Below, in pieces: positions 40,601 through 53,660 of a stretch of 64,000 bases of DNA. The stretch's first letter is position 1. Each line of letters opens with the position of its first letter. The stretch is from SZUA-36 sp963753105 (lineage in GTDB: Bacteria > Pseudomonadota > Gammaproteobacteria > Xanthomonadales > SZUA-36), in assembly GCA_963753105.1 (NCBI GenBank), contig CAVWBD010000001.1:930001-994000 (forward strand), given 5' to 3'. The position numbers and the translations under genes were made by a program. The notes beneath the pieces are model-generated. The model searched no databases. It was not told the origin of the DNA and was given only the letters and a program-made list of their open reading frames with translations.

Positions 40601-42006
40601 AAGATTTGATCTGGAAAAAACACGACAAAGGTGACAGATGCAGATCCCGCGATCATGGCATTTCTGGCAGGTGAAGATGTGGAGCTTGATCGAGAGCTGC
40701 TGCTGTTTGATCTCCAGGCCAGCTCAGCGCATGCGCGCGGTCTGAGACAGGCCGGTATTCTCGATGATGACGAGTTGGATCGCCTGCTGGACAGCATGAA
40801 GCTGCTGGAGCAGGAAGTGAGCGATGGCGTACGCGAACTGGACAGCCGGTTTGAGGACGGGCATTCTGCAATTGAATCATGGCTGACGGAAATGCTGGGA
40901 GAGCTTGGCGGCAAGATTCATACCGGTCGCAGCCGCAACGACCAGGTCGCCGTGGCCTTGCGCTTGTACATGAAAGACCGCCTTGGGCAGCTTGCAGCAC
41001 CTGTGTGCCGACATTGCCTCGGTCTTGCTGGACGGGCTCGAAGCATGAGGCCGATCTGCCGATGCCGGGTTATACGCACCTGCAACCGGCCATGCCGTCC
41101 TCGGCCGGTTTGTGGCTGGCAGGGCATGCCGAGGCATTTATCGATAATGCCGAACTGGCTGGCCTGACCAGGCAATGGCTGGATGCTTCCCCGTTGGGCA
41201 CGGCTTCCGGTTTTGGCGTCAACCTGGATTTGCCGCGGCAGGCAGTGGCTGACGACTTGGGTTTTGCGCGTTTGCTGGTCAACCCGCAATACGCACAAAA
41301 CAGCCGTGGCAAGATCGAGTTGCAGGCGCTTCGGCGCCTTGTCGGCCTGTACGCTGGATCTGCGCCGGCTGGCCTGGGACCTGAGCCTGTTTACCACCCA
41401 GGAGTTCGGTTTTGTGAAGCTGCCTGCACAATATTGTACGGGCTCCAGCATCATGCCGAACAAGAACAACCCCGACACGGTCGAGCTGTTGCGCGCAGTG
41501 CACGGTGTTGTCCAGGGTGCGCAGGCCGAACTGGCCGCCGTCCTGTGCCTGCCATCCGGCTACCAGCGTGATCTGCAGGCGACCAAGCCGCCCTTGTTGC
41601 GCGCCTTTGAAAAGGGCCTGCAGGCACTGGCGCTGTTGCCTGGTCTGCTGGCGGGGTTCGAATGGCAGGTGGAAACGGATGCGCTCTGCAGTGACCAGGG
41701 AAATGCTGGCGACCGATCGCGCCATGGACATGGCGCGCGAAGGAATGCCGTTCCGCGAGGCCTACAGGGCCGCTGCGACGGATGACGGAATCCAGCGGTG
41801 ATGAGGATGTTGCCCAAAGCCTTGCCAACCGGGTCTCTCTGGGTGGTTGTGGCCGGCTCGGAGTGGAGATTCTGCAGGCCAGGTGGGCGACTTTGAAAGA
41901 ACTGAACATTTCAGTTATTTTCACAACAATGGTTGACACAGGTTTTTACGGCCCTATAATGCGCGTTCGCTCGACATCAGATCGATCCGGAAACGGAAAT
42001 ATTTGA
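40597..42006 (+). CDS. argH: Argininosuccinate lyase, frameshifted
   Basis: Splits argininosuccinate into arginine and fumarate, the last step of the pathway. From ATG 40597: MKDLIWKKHDK, then (after a break near 40632) MAFLAGEDVELDRELLLFD, GKIHTGRSRNDQVAVALRLY, LPMPGYTHLQPAMPSS, and the catalytic loop TGSSIMPNKNNPDTVELLRA, with GYQRDLQATKPPL. Breaks lie near 40632, 41000, 41045, 41335, 41690 and 41785. The family usually ends just after LQARWATL (about 41905). The written frame stays open to TGA 42004-42006, overlapping the rrn promoter, so the real end is probably near 41905-41936 and hidden by one more indel. Confidence 0.9.
41933..41960 (+). promoter_or_regulatory. rrn promoter P1
   Basis: TTGACA at 41933-41938 and TATAAT at 41955-41960, both perfect consensus, with a 16-base spacer. 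A GC-rich stretch (GCGCG) follows directly, as in rRNA promoters that respond to ppGpp. Confidence 0.85.
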
Positions 42007-42016
42007 TGGAAAAATG

Positions 42017-42045
42017 TTGACGCAAATCGTGACAACATATATAAT
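42017..42045 (+). promoter_or_regulatory. rrn promoter P2
   Basis: TTGACG at 42017-42022 and TATAAT at 42040-42045 with a 17-base spacer, followed by GGGCGGCCCG. Second promoter in tandem, 84 bases after P1. Confidence 0.8.
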
Positions 42046-42170
42046 GGGCGGCCCGCTCCAGCACTGGGGTGAGATTCTGAAATAGAGTCTTCCAATGCGG
42101 TGATAACCGAAAGGAGAGCTGCAGGGGTTTTGTGCTGGACTGATGAGCGAAATGCCATCGTTGTGTGAAA

Positions 42171-42211
42171 TGATCTTTAACAATGAACAGGTAACTTGTG
42201 TGGGCGCTCGC
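42171..42211 (+). promoter_or_regulatory. rrn leader: boxA-like site and left arm of 16S processing stem
   Basis: TGATCTTTAACAAT at 42171-42184 resembles boxA, the Nus antitermination site of rRNA operons. The segment 42188-42211 is complementary to 43937-43961 beyond the 16S gene apart from a small bulge, forming the long stem that RNase III would cut to free 16S. Confidence 0.75.
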
Positions 42212-42356
42212 GTCATGGGTAAAGCCATGATAGACAGAGAGCGACCATGCCCTAATTTTTTAGATATAAAATTGATTGGGAGCAAGGTTCAGCTTTCAGC
42301 TAAAACTATTAGATGGAAGATTGAGGTTTAGGCCTCGGTTGGAAATCGAAAACTTT

Positions 42357-43914
<1,558 letters not shown>

Positions 43915-44072
43915 AAGAGCAGGCTGATCCTGCGATGTGAGCGCCCAACACAAGTTACCTGGAAACCCGATAGAGGGTTTCATTAAATAGCAACCGACCA
44001 AGACCGCAGGTCTCGTTATGCAATAGCCTCATAGCAGGGCTTGCGAAGAGATTTTTTCGCGAATCCAAAAGC

Positions 44073-44149
<77 letters not shown>

Positions 44150-44238
44150 CTTTTCCGCTGGCTGGCGTTGGAAAACTACTCGCCTATTGTTAATAGGCTT
44201 CGCAGTTTCCCGCCTTGTCCAGCGAAAAAAAACGTATT

Positions 44239-44314
44239 GGGGCCATAGCTCAGATGGGAGAGCGCCTGATTTGCATTCAGGAGGTCGGCGGTTCGATCCC
44301 GCCTGGCTCCACCA
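44239..44314 (+). tRNA. tRNA-Ala (UGC anticodon)
   Basis: 76 bases with encoded CCA. Acceptor arms GGGGCCA / TGGCTCC pair with one wobble; anticodon loop TTTGCAT with TGC; T arm GTTCGATCC. Follows tRNA-Ile as in most gammaproteobacterial rrn operons. Confidence 0.96.
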
Positions 44315-44798
44315 TTGTGGACCGTTTGGTTGAGGTTGCTAAACAGATTATTGTTTCGATGTTTCGTTAGATGGGTGTGAGCGAAATGCAAAGCCTGGAA
44401 CATCGGATTTGATCTTTAAAAATATGTGAGTTCTGTCAAGAGCGTCTTGGTTCCAGGACCGGTTTGATGAGTGTGATTGTGATGACCATGCCTGAAAATC
44501 AATAATGGAATACAAGATTGTGTGTCAGCGAACAAGGTAACGGTCGTCGTTCCGTTACCTGGAATATTGGTGTTAGTCCGATGGAATTTAACGATTTCAT
44601 CATGGTTAACCACAAGCTTGACATCAGAATGAGTTATGATATGCTTATACAACATATCCATGATAAATCTTAGTGTTATCTCAAGCCAGGTTTTCGAGAT
44701 CAAGGCGGGGCGCGAGTGAGCCAAGGGAGCGTACGTCAGTATGTGACTGAGCGAGCATGAGTGTTCCAACGCAGATATCGGGAAGTCTGGCGCAGAGA
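44315..44798 (+). other. 16S-23S spacer after tRNA-Ala
   Basis: About 480 bases without a gene. It holds a second boxA-like site (GATCTTTAAAAATA, 44411-44424). A promoter-like pair TTGACA (44618-44623) and TATGCT (44640-44645), 16-base spacer, is present but its use is unclear. The end leads into the 23S processing stem. Confidence 0.6.
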
Positions 44799-44814
44799 GG
44801 GCTTTGGGTTATAT

Positions 44815-47706
<2,892 letters not shown>

Positions 47707-47823
47707 ATATAACACCAAAGCCCTTTTTGATTTCAGTCAAGATTTATCACGTTCTTACAAAAATAATATTTCAGTTTCAGCAGGCACACCTGCTTTTGAC
47801 AGAATTCACTAATGTAGGGAGTG

Positions 47824-47946
47824 AGCCTCGGCTTGCTCCTGATGAGGCCGAGTGCATTGGTCAGACTCTAACGTCATTCCGGCGAAAACCGGAATCCATT
47901 TAGAATGTCTGCCAACGTGATGAGGCCCCGGATCAAGTCCGGAGAC
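47824..47946. repeat. Palindromic repeats inside the 23S-5S spacer
   Basis: Three palindromes in about 120 bases: CTCGGC / GCCGAG (47826-47852), GTCATTCCGGCGAAAACCGG with GAATCCA (47873-47898), and CCCCGGATCAAGTCCGG (47926-47942). The last two resemble widespread REP-like families of proteobacteria (GTCATTCC..GGAATCCA and CCGGATCAAGTCCGG). They make the spacer unusually long (about 260 bases). Confidence 0.7.
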
Positions 47947-47972
47947 TTTCGGCGCAAGCGCCTCAATAGTCT

Positions 47973-48092
47973 TGCCTGGCGGCATTAGAGCATTAGAACC
48001 ACCTGATCCCATACCGAACTCAGCAGTGAAATGATGCATCGCCGATGGTAGTGTGGGAGTTTCCCATGTGAGAGTAGGTCACTGCCAGGCAT
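47973..48092 (+). rRNA. rrf: 5S ribosomal RNA
   Basis: 120 bases; ends TGCCTGGCGGC / GTCACTGCCAGGCA pair in helix I; contains CCCATACCGAACTCAG and the loop E region GATGGTAGTG. Last gene of the rrn operon. Confidence 0.95.
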
Positions 48093-48100
48093 TAATTCGA

Positions 48101-48135
48101 AAGGCCCTATCGAGAAATCGATAGGGCCTTTCTTT
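48101..48135 (+). terminator. rrn terminator 1
   Basis: Stem AAGGCCCTATCGA / TCGATAGGGCCTT followed by TCTTTT, directly after 5S. Confidence 0.9.
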
Positions 48136-48227
48136 TACTACCTAGGCAGTGACTGTCACGCGCTTTTCGGCTCATCGGCACCGCTTCTTTCGCCTATGGC
48201 GAAAACCGCAGCGCTTCTTCGCCGGCG

Positions 48228-48278
48228 CTGCCAGGCATTAATTCAAAAAGCCTCGCCCATCCGGGTGGGGCTTTTTTT
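48228..48278 (+). terminator. rrn terminator 2 with copied 5S tail
   Basis: Stem GCCTCGCCC / GGGTGGGGC followed by seven T residues. It is preceded by CTGCCAGGCATTAATTC (48228-48244), an exact 17-base copy of the end of 5S plus its flank (48082-48098). Confidence 0.85.
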
Positions 48279-48397
48279 ATGGAACTCAAACAAACCTGGC
48301 CGGCATCCAGCGAGTTACCGAAACGATGCAGATTTTGCACAAAAAAAGTTGCATAATCATTGTGATCCCTTATAAGTCATTTCACAGGAAACAAGCC

Positions 48398-49399
48398 ATG
48401 AGTTCAGATACAAGCCGTAGGAACTTCCTCAAGAAAATCGCCGTGACTGGTGCTGCCGTTGCTTCGGTGGGCGGAGTAACTGCCCTGGCGCAGGAATCCA
48501 AACCCAGGGCAATCGTTCCGCGTCAAACGTTGGGTAAAACCGGAGCACAAGTCTCGATCCTCGGTCTTGGCTTGGGCAGCGCTTATACCAAGCCATTTGG
48601 CGACCAGCCGGAACAGGCCGAAGAGCTTCTCCATCGCGCCCTGGGTTATGGCATCAATTACTGGGACACAGCTCGTATCTACGCGAACTCCGAAGTCCTC
48701 ATTGGCCCGGTCGTGGAACGGGTCCGGGACGAGATAATCCTCTCCAGCAAGTCTTCCAGCCGCAGTTATGACGGATTCAAAACTGACCTCGAAACAAGCC
48801 TGAAGAATCTTCGCACGGATTATCTCGATATTTATCATATTCACCTGTTGGATCCTGGCAGGGATACCGATCTCGACCTGGTTGAAAACGGCGCGGTGAA
48901 AGCGGCCCGGGAAGCGAAAGAACAAGGAATGATCAAGAATTTCGGGATTACCGGCCATATCGACCCCGGAATCCTGATGGAAGGGATACGGCGCTGGAAC
49001 CCGGATGCAATACTGACGATTTTCCCAGCCGACCGTCCGCAGGATGGCGCCTATGAAGACAAGGTGCTGCCTTTGGCGCTTGAGCACAACATGGGTGTTA
49101 TCGCCATGAAGGCGGTCAGGCGTGCACGTGAAACAGACTGGCCGGCGTTGCAGTTGATCCGTTACGCGATGAGTCTGCCTGGTATCGCGACCACGATCGT
49201 CGGCCTGGACTCAATCGCCCACCTGGATGAGAACGCGGCCATGGCCAGTAACTTCGAACCATTATCCTCCACCCAGTTGGCGGAAATGAGCCAGATCGTG
49301 AAGAGCGAACTCGCTGGCCTGGGCGCAGCTCCGTGGGATCAGCCAGGATATCAGGACGGAATTCCGTATAAAACGTCTGGCAACGGGCCTTACGTATGA
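48398..49399 (+). CDS. Exported aldo/keto reductase (Tat signal)
   Basis: 333 residues from ATG 48398 (CAGGAAA upstream). The start has a Tat signal: SRRNFLKK, a hydrophobic stretch, then ALAQE. The barrel shows the catalytic set of the superfamily: Asp and Tyr in YWDTARIYANSE, Lys in ILSSKSSSRSY and His in DIYHIHLLD. NADPH-binding residues would lie in the C-terminal LPGIATTIVGLDSI. An enzyme with a bound nicotinamide cofactor would need Tat export in folded form. The substrate is unknown. Its stop overlaps the next ATG (ATGA), so the two are coupled. Confidence 0.88.
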   Translation: MSSDTSRRNFLKKIAVTGAAVASVGGVTALAQESKPRAIVPRQTLGKTGAQVSILGLGLGSAYTKPFGDQPEQAEELLHRALGYGINYWDTARIYANSEVLIGPVVERVRDEIILSSKSSSRSYDGFKTDLETSLKNLRTDYLDIYHIHLLDPGRDTDLDLVENGAVKAAREAKEQGMIKNFGITGHIDPGILMEGIRRWNPDAILTIFPADRPQDGAYEDKVLPLALEHNMGVIAMKAVRRARETDWPALQLIRYAMSLPGIATTIVGLDSIAHLDENAAMASNFEPLSSTQLAEMSQIVKSELAGLGAAPWDQPGYQDGIPYKTSGNGPYV

Positions 49400-50025
49400 A
49401 GAAAAGGACCGGATTTTTGCCAGGGCGCTCCGTCGATGTTAATGCTGCAGCCGGACGCGCAGGTGACGGCCTGACATTATTTTCGGGGGTAACAGTTCGC
49501 CCCAATCTTTTTGAAAGACTCGAAATCTCCTGGATCGTCTTGTTCCTGGCATTGGCATTTTTGGCCCCGTACGTGGTGCATTTCATCCCGTCCTGGGACG
49601 ACTCGCCAATCGGCGCCAAGCTCCTGCCGATTTTTTATGCACCGCTGATTGCTGCACTCACCCGTAAAGCCCATGTGTCGATCGTGGTCGCGATGATGGC
49701 GCCATGGCTGAATCATGTCCTGATAGGCATGCCATCGGTGGGGATGGCGATTATCATGACCGTTGAACTGGTGATCTTCTCATCGGTCGTCGAGCGGTTG
49801 GCCCGCAAATACAAAGGGCAAGCCTGGCTGGGGCCGGTAAGTTTCCTGTTGGCCAAGCCGGTCAGTTTGCTTGTCTTGTCACTGGTGCCTGGATTTCTGA
49901 CTGGGATACCTTCGGTGACGCAGTTCTTCAATTCGGTTGTTAACGCCTGGCCCGGGCTGGCTATCCTGGCGCTTTTGAGTTACTACGTACCGAAAACATT
50001 CCCGCCAAGTACAGCGCCTGCTTGA
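49396..50025 (+). CDS. Integral membrane protein of unknown function
   Basis: 209 residues, starting in the stop of the aldo/keto reductase gene. After a soluble N-terminus of about 40 residues there are five likely membrane helices (LEISWIVLFLALAFLAPYVV; then near residues 80-100, 110-130, 145-170 and 185-200). The pattern is similar in size to small transporter subunits, but I see no family signature. Coupled translation with a Tat-exported oxidoreductase suggests it serves that enzyme, for example as a membrane partner. Confidence 0.7.
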   Translation: MKKRTGFLPGRSVDVNAAAGRAGDGLTLFSGVTVRPNLFERLEISWIVLFLALAFLAPYVVHFIPSWDDSPIGAKLLPIFYAPLIAALTRKAHVSIVVAMMAPWLNHVLIGMPSVGMAIIMTVELVIFSSVVERLARKYKGQAWLGPVSFLLAKPVSLLVLSLVPGFLTGIPSVTQFFNSVVNAWPGLAILALLSYYVPKTFPPSTAPA

Positions 50026-50129
50026 TAATCTGCAGAAGGTGAACCTCCCCATGGAGGAAATTTCGCTACGGCTGCGGGCAGTCGGGTCCTGTTTCCGGAG
50101 CTCAAACCCTGCGTTAATTGGCCGTGGTC

Positions 50130-50762
50130 TCAGAACGTGTAAGCGAATGCTTCGATGTCCTCACGGAACCAGTGGGCCACGATGTCACGGGTTTCATCGT
50201 CGTAATACGACTGGTAGATAGCCCGTTTGCTGGCATTGAGATGTGGTAACCGGGTCTCCAGGCCGATTTCCTTCCTGACGTGTTCAAATCCCTCGTTTAT
50301 GGCCTCGAACCTGATGATGTAATCCATTGAGACGACACCGTCAGTATCCTTCAGCCACTCAACCTGGGGTTGAAAAGACCTGGGGTTGTTGTAGTAAAAC
50401 CTATCCTTGTCTGCTCCGTAGGTCATGCGCACCCAATCGGAAAACGCGATACGCCTCGTCGCAATTTCGGTCTTATTCTTTTTTCGCCGGTATTCATAGT
50501 GGGAAACCACCTTGTCCCAGGGGTTTCTGACCACGGTGAATTTATAGGCCTGGTTCCACTTCTCCATGCCAATTCGGGCGATAAGCTCCCGGGCAGTCAG
50601 GTGGTCCTTGATGGGCAGTCCAATGGCTCGACCAACGCTCGTACCGGCAGTCTTGTTGATATGGATGAAGATAAACGGGCCGTTTTCGCCCTGTCTGAGC
50701 GGTATGGGTTTTTTGTGCAACAGCTTGTAGAACAGCTTGTTGAGACCTGGCCACCTGTCCAT
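50130..50762 (-). CDS. Sulfotransferase family protein
   Basis: 210 residues from ATG 50762; GTG or ATG codons further upstream would add about 15 residues without conserved features. The PAPS 5'-phosphosulfate loop reads FIHINKTAGTSVG and the 3'-phosphate motif VVRNPWDKVVSHYEY, both typical of the sulfotransferase family 2 group that sulfates glycans. It would transfer sulfate from PAPS to a sugar or other acceptor. No glycan-synthesis genes are next to it. It is convergent with the membrane protein gene. Intact. Confidence 0.85.
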   Translation of the reverse strand: MDRWPGLNKLFYKLLHKKPIPLRQGENGPFIFIHINKTAGTSVGRAIGLPIKDHLTARELIARIGMEKWNQAYKFTVVRNPWDKVVSHYEYRRKKNKTEIATRRIAFSDWVRMTYGADKDRFYYNNPRSFQPQVEWLKDTDGVVSMDYIIRFEAINEGFEHVRKEIGLETRLPHLNASKRAIYQSYYDDETRDIVAHWFREDIEAFAYTF

Positions 50763-50844
50763 CTGGCGATCCTTGTATGCTACAGCTTGCGTCGGGCCTG
50801 CCGGCACCGCATCATGTAGCGGTTGAAATCAGGGATGTATCAAT

Positions 50845-51234
50845 TTGAGTGCAATATTACCATTTGTTTATGTCGGGCTGGGCAGTATGCTGGGTGGCGT
50901 CAGCCGCTATGGCATGACCCTGGTGACACAGAACTACGCGGCGCTGACTATCCCGTTTGGCACCTTGATTTCCAATGTAGCGGGCTGTCTGCTCATCGGT
51001 GTTATCGCAGGCCTGGGAGCATCATCGCAGCTGTTGTCAACGGAGATGCGGTTGCTACTTGCCACCGGGTTCTGCGGTGGTTTTACAACAATGTCTTCAT
51101 TTATTTACGAGTTGGGACAATTTATCCAGGACAAGGAATACTTTTATGCCTCGTCCTATTTAATCGCGACCATGATGGGTGCAGCACTGGCATTCCTGTT
51201 GGGCCTGCTGATTAGTGAATCAATGCTGAGGTGA
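50845..51234 (+). CDS. crcB: Fluoride channel CrcB/FluC
   Basis: 129 residues with four membrane helices, starting at TTG 50845 (weak context). Family signatures: GGVSRYGMTL, FGTLISNVAGCLLIG with the conserved Asn, and GFCGGFTTMSSFIYE with the Phe/Thr track. It exports fluoride as a dual-topology dimer. The DUF190 gene overlaps its end, a common pair. I see no fluoride riboswitch fold in the 80 bases upstream. Confidence 0.92.
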   Translation: MSAILPFVYVGLGSMLGGVSRYGMTLVTQNYAALTIPFGTLISNVAGCLLIGVIAGLGASSQLLSTEMRLLLATGFCGGFTTMSSFIYELGQFIQDKEYFYASSYLIATMMGAALAFLLGLLISESMLR

Positions 51235-51236
51235 CG

Positions 51237-51584
51237 ATGGAAATAACCGGACAGGCAGTACTGCTGAGAGTGTTTATCGGTGAAAGTGACAAGCTTGGAC
51301 ACCAGCCCCTGTACGAGGCTATCGTCAAGCGGGCGCGCGATGCCGACCTGGCGGGTGCAACGGTACTAAAAGGGGTGCTTGGTTTTGGCGCAACCGCGCG
51401 GATCCGTACACAAAAAATCCTGGACCTGTCTTCTGATCTTCCAATGGTCATAGAGATCGTGGATGAAGAAGCCAAGATTACGGCTTTCAAGGACAGCTTG
51501 TCGGAACTGTTTGAGCAGGTGAGTTGCGGCGGCCTGGTGACCCTGGAGAATGTCAGGATCATTCACTATTTGCCGGGAGAATAA
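51237..51584 (+). CDS. DUF190 family protein
   Basis: 115 residues from ATG 51237, 3 bases after the crcB stop; GTG 51231 would overlap crcB and add two residues. A small PII-like fold family: AVLLRVFIGESDKLGHQPLYEAIV, then ATVLKGVLGFG and PMVIEIVDEEAKI. DUF190 genes often follow crcB and are thought to take part in fluoride response, but the role is not established. A bidirectional terminator follows. Confidence 0.9.
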   Translation: MEITGQAVLLRVFIGESDKLGHQPLYEAIVKRARDADLAGATVLKGVLGFGATARIRTQKILDLSSDLPMVIEIVDEEAKITAFKDSLSELFEQVSCGGLVTLENVRIIHYLPGE

Positions 51585-51587
51585 AAA

Positions 51588-51614
51588 AAGCCGCGCAGTG
51601 CGCGGCTTTTTTAA
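51588..51614. terminator. Bidirectional intrinsic terminator
   Basis: AAGCCGCGCA / TGCGCGGCTT stem with A-run before and T-run after, between the convergent DUF190 and TPR genes. Works on both strands. Confidence 0.88.
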
Positions 51615-51634
51615 CTAAATAAGAGGGCTTTAGC

Positions 51635-53012
51635 TTACTGATCCCGTGGAGGCGTATTGGCCTTCAGGATGTCATCCACCTCACGGGCTTGCAATTCAGG
51701 CAGTTTCTGCTCAAGCGTGTCACGACGGCGGATTTCGCTGTCGACATACCTGATCCACTGCTGGGATGCCCGTTTGCTACGATCGTCCCGGCCTGCTGCC
51801 TGGAAGGCTCTCCTGGCCTGGCTGAATTTCTTCTGGTTGAACAGGGCCATGCCGTGCATGATATTGGCTTGGTCGGAACGTTTGAGACCACCCAGGGCCA
51901 GACCTTTCTTGGCAGCCGTGGCCGCTTCAGACCACATTTCGAGGTTGATATAGGATTGCGCCAGACGGACATATAACTCGCCATCATCGCTGATCTCAGC
52001 AGCCTGCCTCAAGGGAGGAATGGCCTTTCTGTCTTCCCTGGCTGAGTACCATGCCTGGGACAGCAGGCGCAGGTTCCTGACATCGGCCGGGATAGTTTCG
52101 GCTGCCAGTTCTTTTTCCAGTACCTTGGCGGCTTTTACGGGAATGCCGTGCAGCAGGTAAAGGTTGGCCAGGTTAACGGCGTGTTGCTTGCCATGGACAT
52201 AACCTTTTTCATACAAGGCTTCCGTCAGGGCCAGCTGTTTCTTGGTATCGCCAAGTTCGCTGTAAACACCGGCCAGCGTCAGGATGTATGTATCCTTCGG
52301 GTAGGCCTCGATCAATTCCTCCAACACGATCAACATGTTGGGGAAATCCTTCAGTTCCCAATAACAGACCCGCAGCAACAACAGCCAGTTTTCCCTCGGT
52401 ACACGTCCCTGTTCCTTGTACATGTTGATTGCAGTTGTAATCGGTTCGATGGCTTCCTCGTAGTCTCTGCATCTGGAAGAGCGCCTGTCCGAGTAGCATG
52501 TAAATATCAGCAGACGGCTCGGGTACAACGGCCATCAGGCGCTTGACGGTATCCAGCGCTTTCTGGTAATCCTCAACAGTGAAGTGCAACTGCGCCATGG
52601 TCTTGAGCGTACTTTGTTGCAGGGCTTCGGGTAATTCAGGCTGCTTCAGTACATTCTCGTAAGCACGAATGGCGCTCCGGTAATCTTCCTGCAAGTAGTA
52701 GCTGTATCCAGAAATGTTATAGATCTGGGCTGTCTCGTAGGGAGACATCTTCTTCTTGCTGGTCTGCAGATCGCTGATTTTAGCTTGGGCCTCAGAGTAG
52801 TTTTCGGCCTCAACCAGCTCCTGGATCTCCAGCAGCGCTTCGTACACCGGCTGACTCATTGCCACCGTCTGCTTCGTCTTGCGGTCTGATTTCTTGTCGT
52901 CCTGGGCCATGACAGGTGAGGTCAGGAACACCGACAGAAATACGGAGACAATGGCAATCAGCCACAGATTACGCCTGGAACTTAGCTGTTGGGTTTTATT
53001 CAGTGATTTCAT
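51635..53012 (-). CDS. TPR-repeat protein of the TonB/TtpC operon, one frameshift
   Basis: About 458 codons from ATG 53012, where a signal peptide starts (LWLIAIVSVFLSVFLTSPV). The rest is tetratricopeptide-like repeats: NYSEAQAKISDLQTSKKK, DYRSAIRAYENVLKQPE, WSEAATAAKKGLALGG. One inserted base near 52469 changes the frame; corrected, it reads ALFQMQDYEEAIEPITTAIN. The ATG lies inside the 3' end of tonB (17-base overlap). It is periplasmic. In Vibrio and Shewanella a TPR protein sits at the same place in TtpC-type TonB operons and helps energy transfer to outer-membrane receptors. Confidence 0.87.
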
Positions 53013-53652
53013 AGGTAAACTTGTTCTGTACGCCAGGAACTTCGACAGCTTCGCCATCCATGATCCGTGGCTTGTATTTGAACTTCAATGCAGCATTGAC
53101 AGACGCGCGGTGGAACAGGCTCGAGGTGCACTGGTCTTCGATCACGAAAGGATCCTTGGTAGTGCCCTGGCGGGTTACCGTGTATTGGACCACGCAAAAG
53201 CCTTCAATGCCCCGGGTCAGCGCACGGTTGGGATAAATCGGCGCCACCTTGACGATGGGCAGATAATCACCTTCACCCACACCGAGGCTGAATCCGCCGG
53301 TCATTTCAATATCCGTTTCAACCGGTACAGCTGAAATGGCGATCTTTTCGGCAGAAGGGTTCAGGTTATCCAACTGTGGAGTTGGCGGTTGAGGGGGCGC
53401 ATCTTCAGGTTGTGGCGGCTTTTCAGGCTTTAATTGCCGGCGTTCAACTTCTTCGTTACGTTTAACCCTGACAAAGTCGACCAGCGTGCCCGCAGAATCA
53501 TCGTTGAGGGTACGGTCAGCCGTTTCGATCAGGTATTGCATGAGCCAGAAAAGACTCAAGGTAACTGCCAACGCCGTAATCAGCCCAATTGCAATCCTGA
53601 CCACGTTACCGGCCTGGTTTTGGGCTAAACTCTGGTTGATTGTTGATGACAT
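52996..53652 (-). CDS. tonB: TonB family energy-transducing protein
   Basis: 218 residues: one N-terminal membrane helix (IAIGLITALAVTLSLFWLMQ), a Pro/Glu-rich periplasmic stretch (PEKPPQPEDAPPQPPTPQ), and the C-terminal TonB domain (LPIVKVAPIYPNRALTRGIE to KFKYKPRIMDGEAVEVPG). It couples the proton gradient, harvested by ExbB/ExbD, to outer-membrane receptors. The Pro-rich part is shorter than in E. coli TonB, as in TonB2-type proteins. It starts 8 bases after exbD. Confidence 0.93.
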   Translation of the reverse strand: MSSTINQSLAQNQAGNVVRIAIGLITALAVTLSLFWLMQYLIETADRTLNDDSAGTLVDFVRVKRNEEVERRQLKPEKPPQPEDAPPQPPTPQLDNLNPSAEKIAISAVPVETDIEMTGGFSLGVGEGDYLPIVKVAPIYPNRALTRGIEGFCVVQYTVTRQGTTKDPFVIEDQCTSSLFHRASVNAALKFKYKPRIMDGEAVEVPGVQNKFTYEITE

Positions 53653-53660
53653 GGCTTTTC

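Noticed and set aside
22127..42006. Programmed frameshifting or genuine pseudogenes
   Set aside because: Breaks are at different places and in both directions, in essential genes, with intact motifs around them; sequence error explains them better.
44618..44645. Internal promoter in the 16S-23S spacer
   Set aside because: TTGACA-16-TATGCT is suggestive, but AT-rich spacers give such matches by chance; kept only as a note in the spacer entry.
50762..50845. Fluoride riboswitch upstream of crcB
   Set aside because: The short gap shows no pseudoknot core of that riboswitch.
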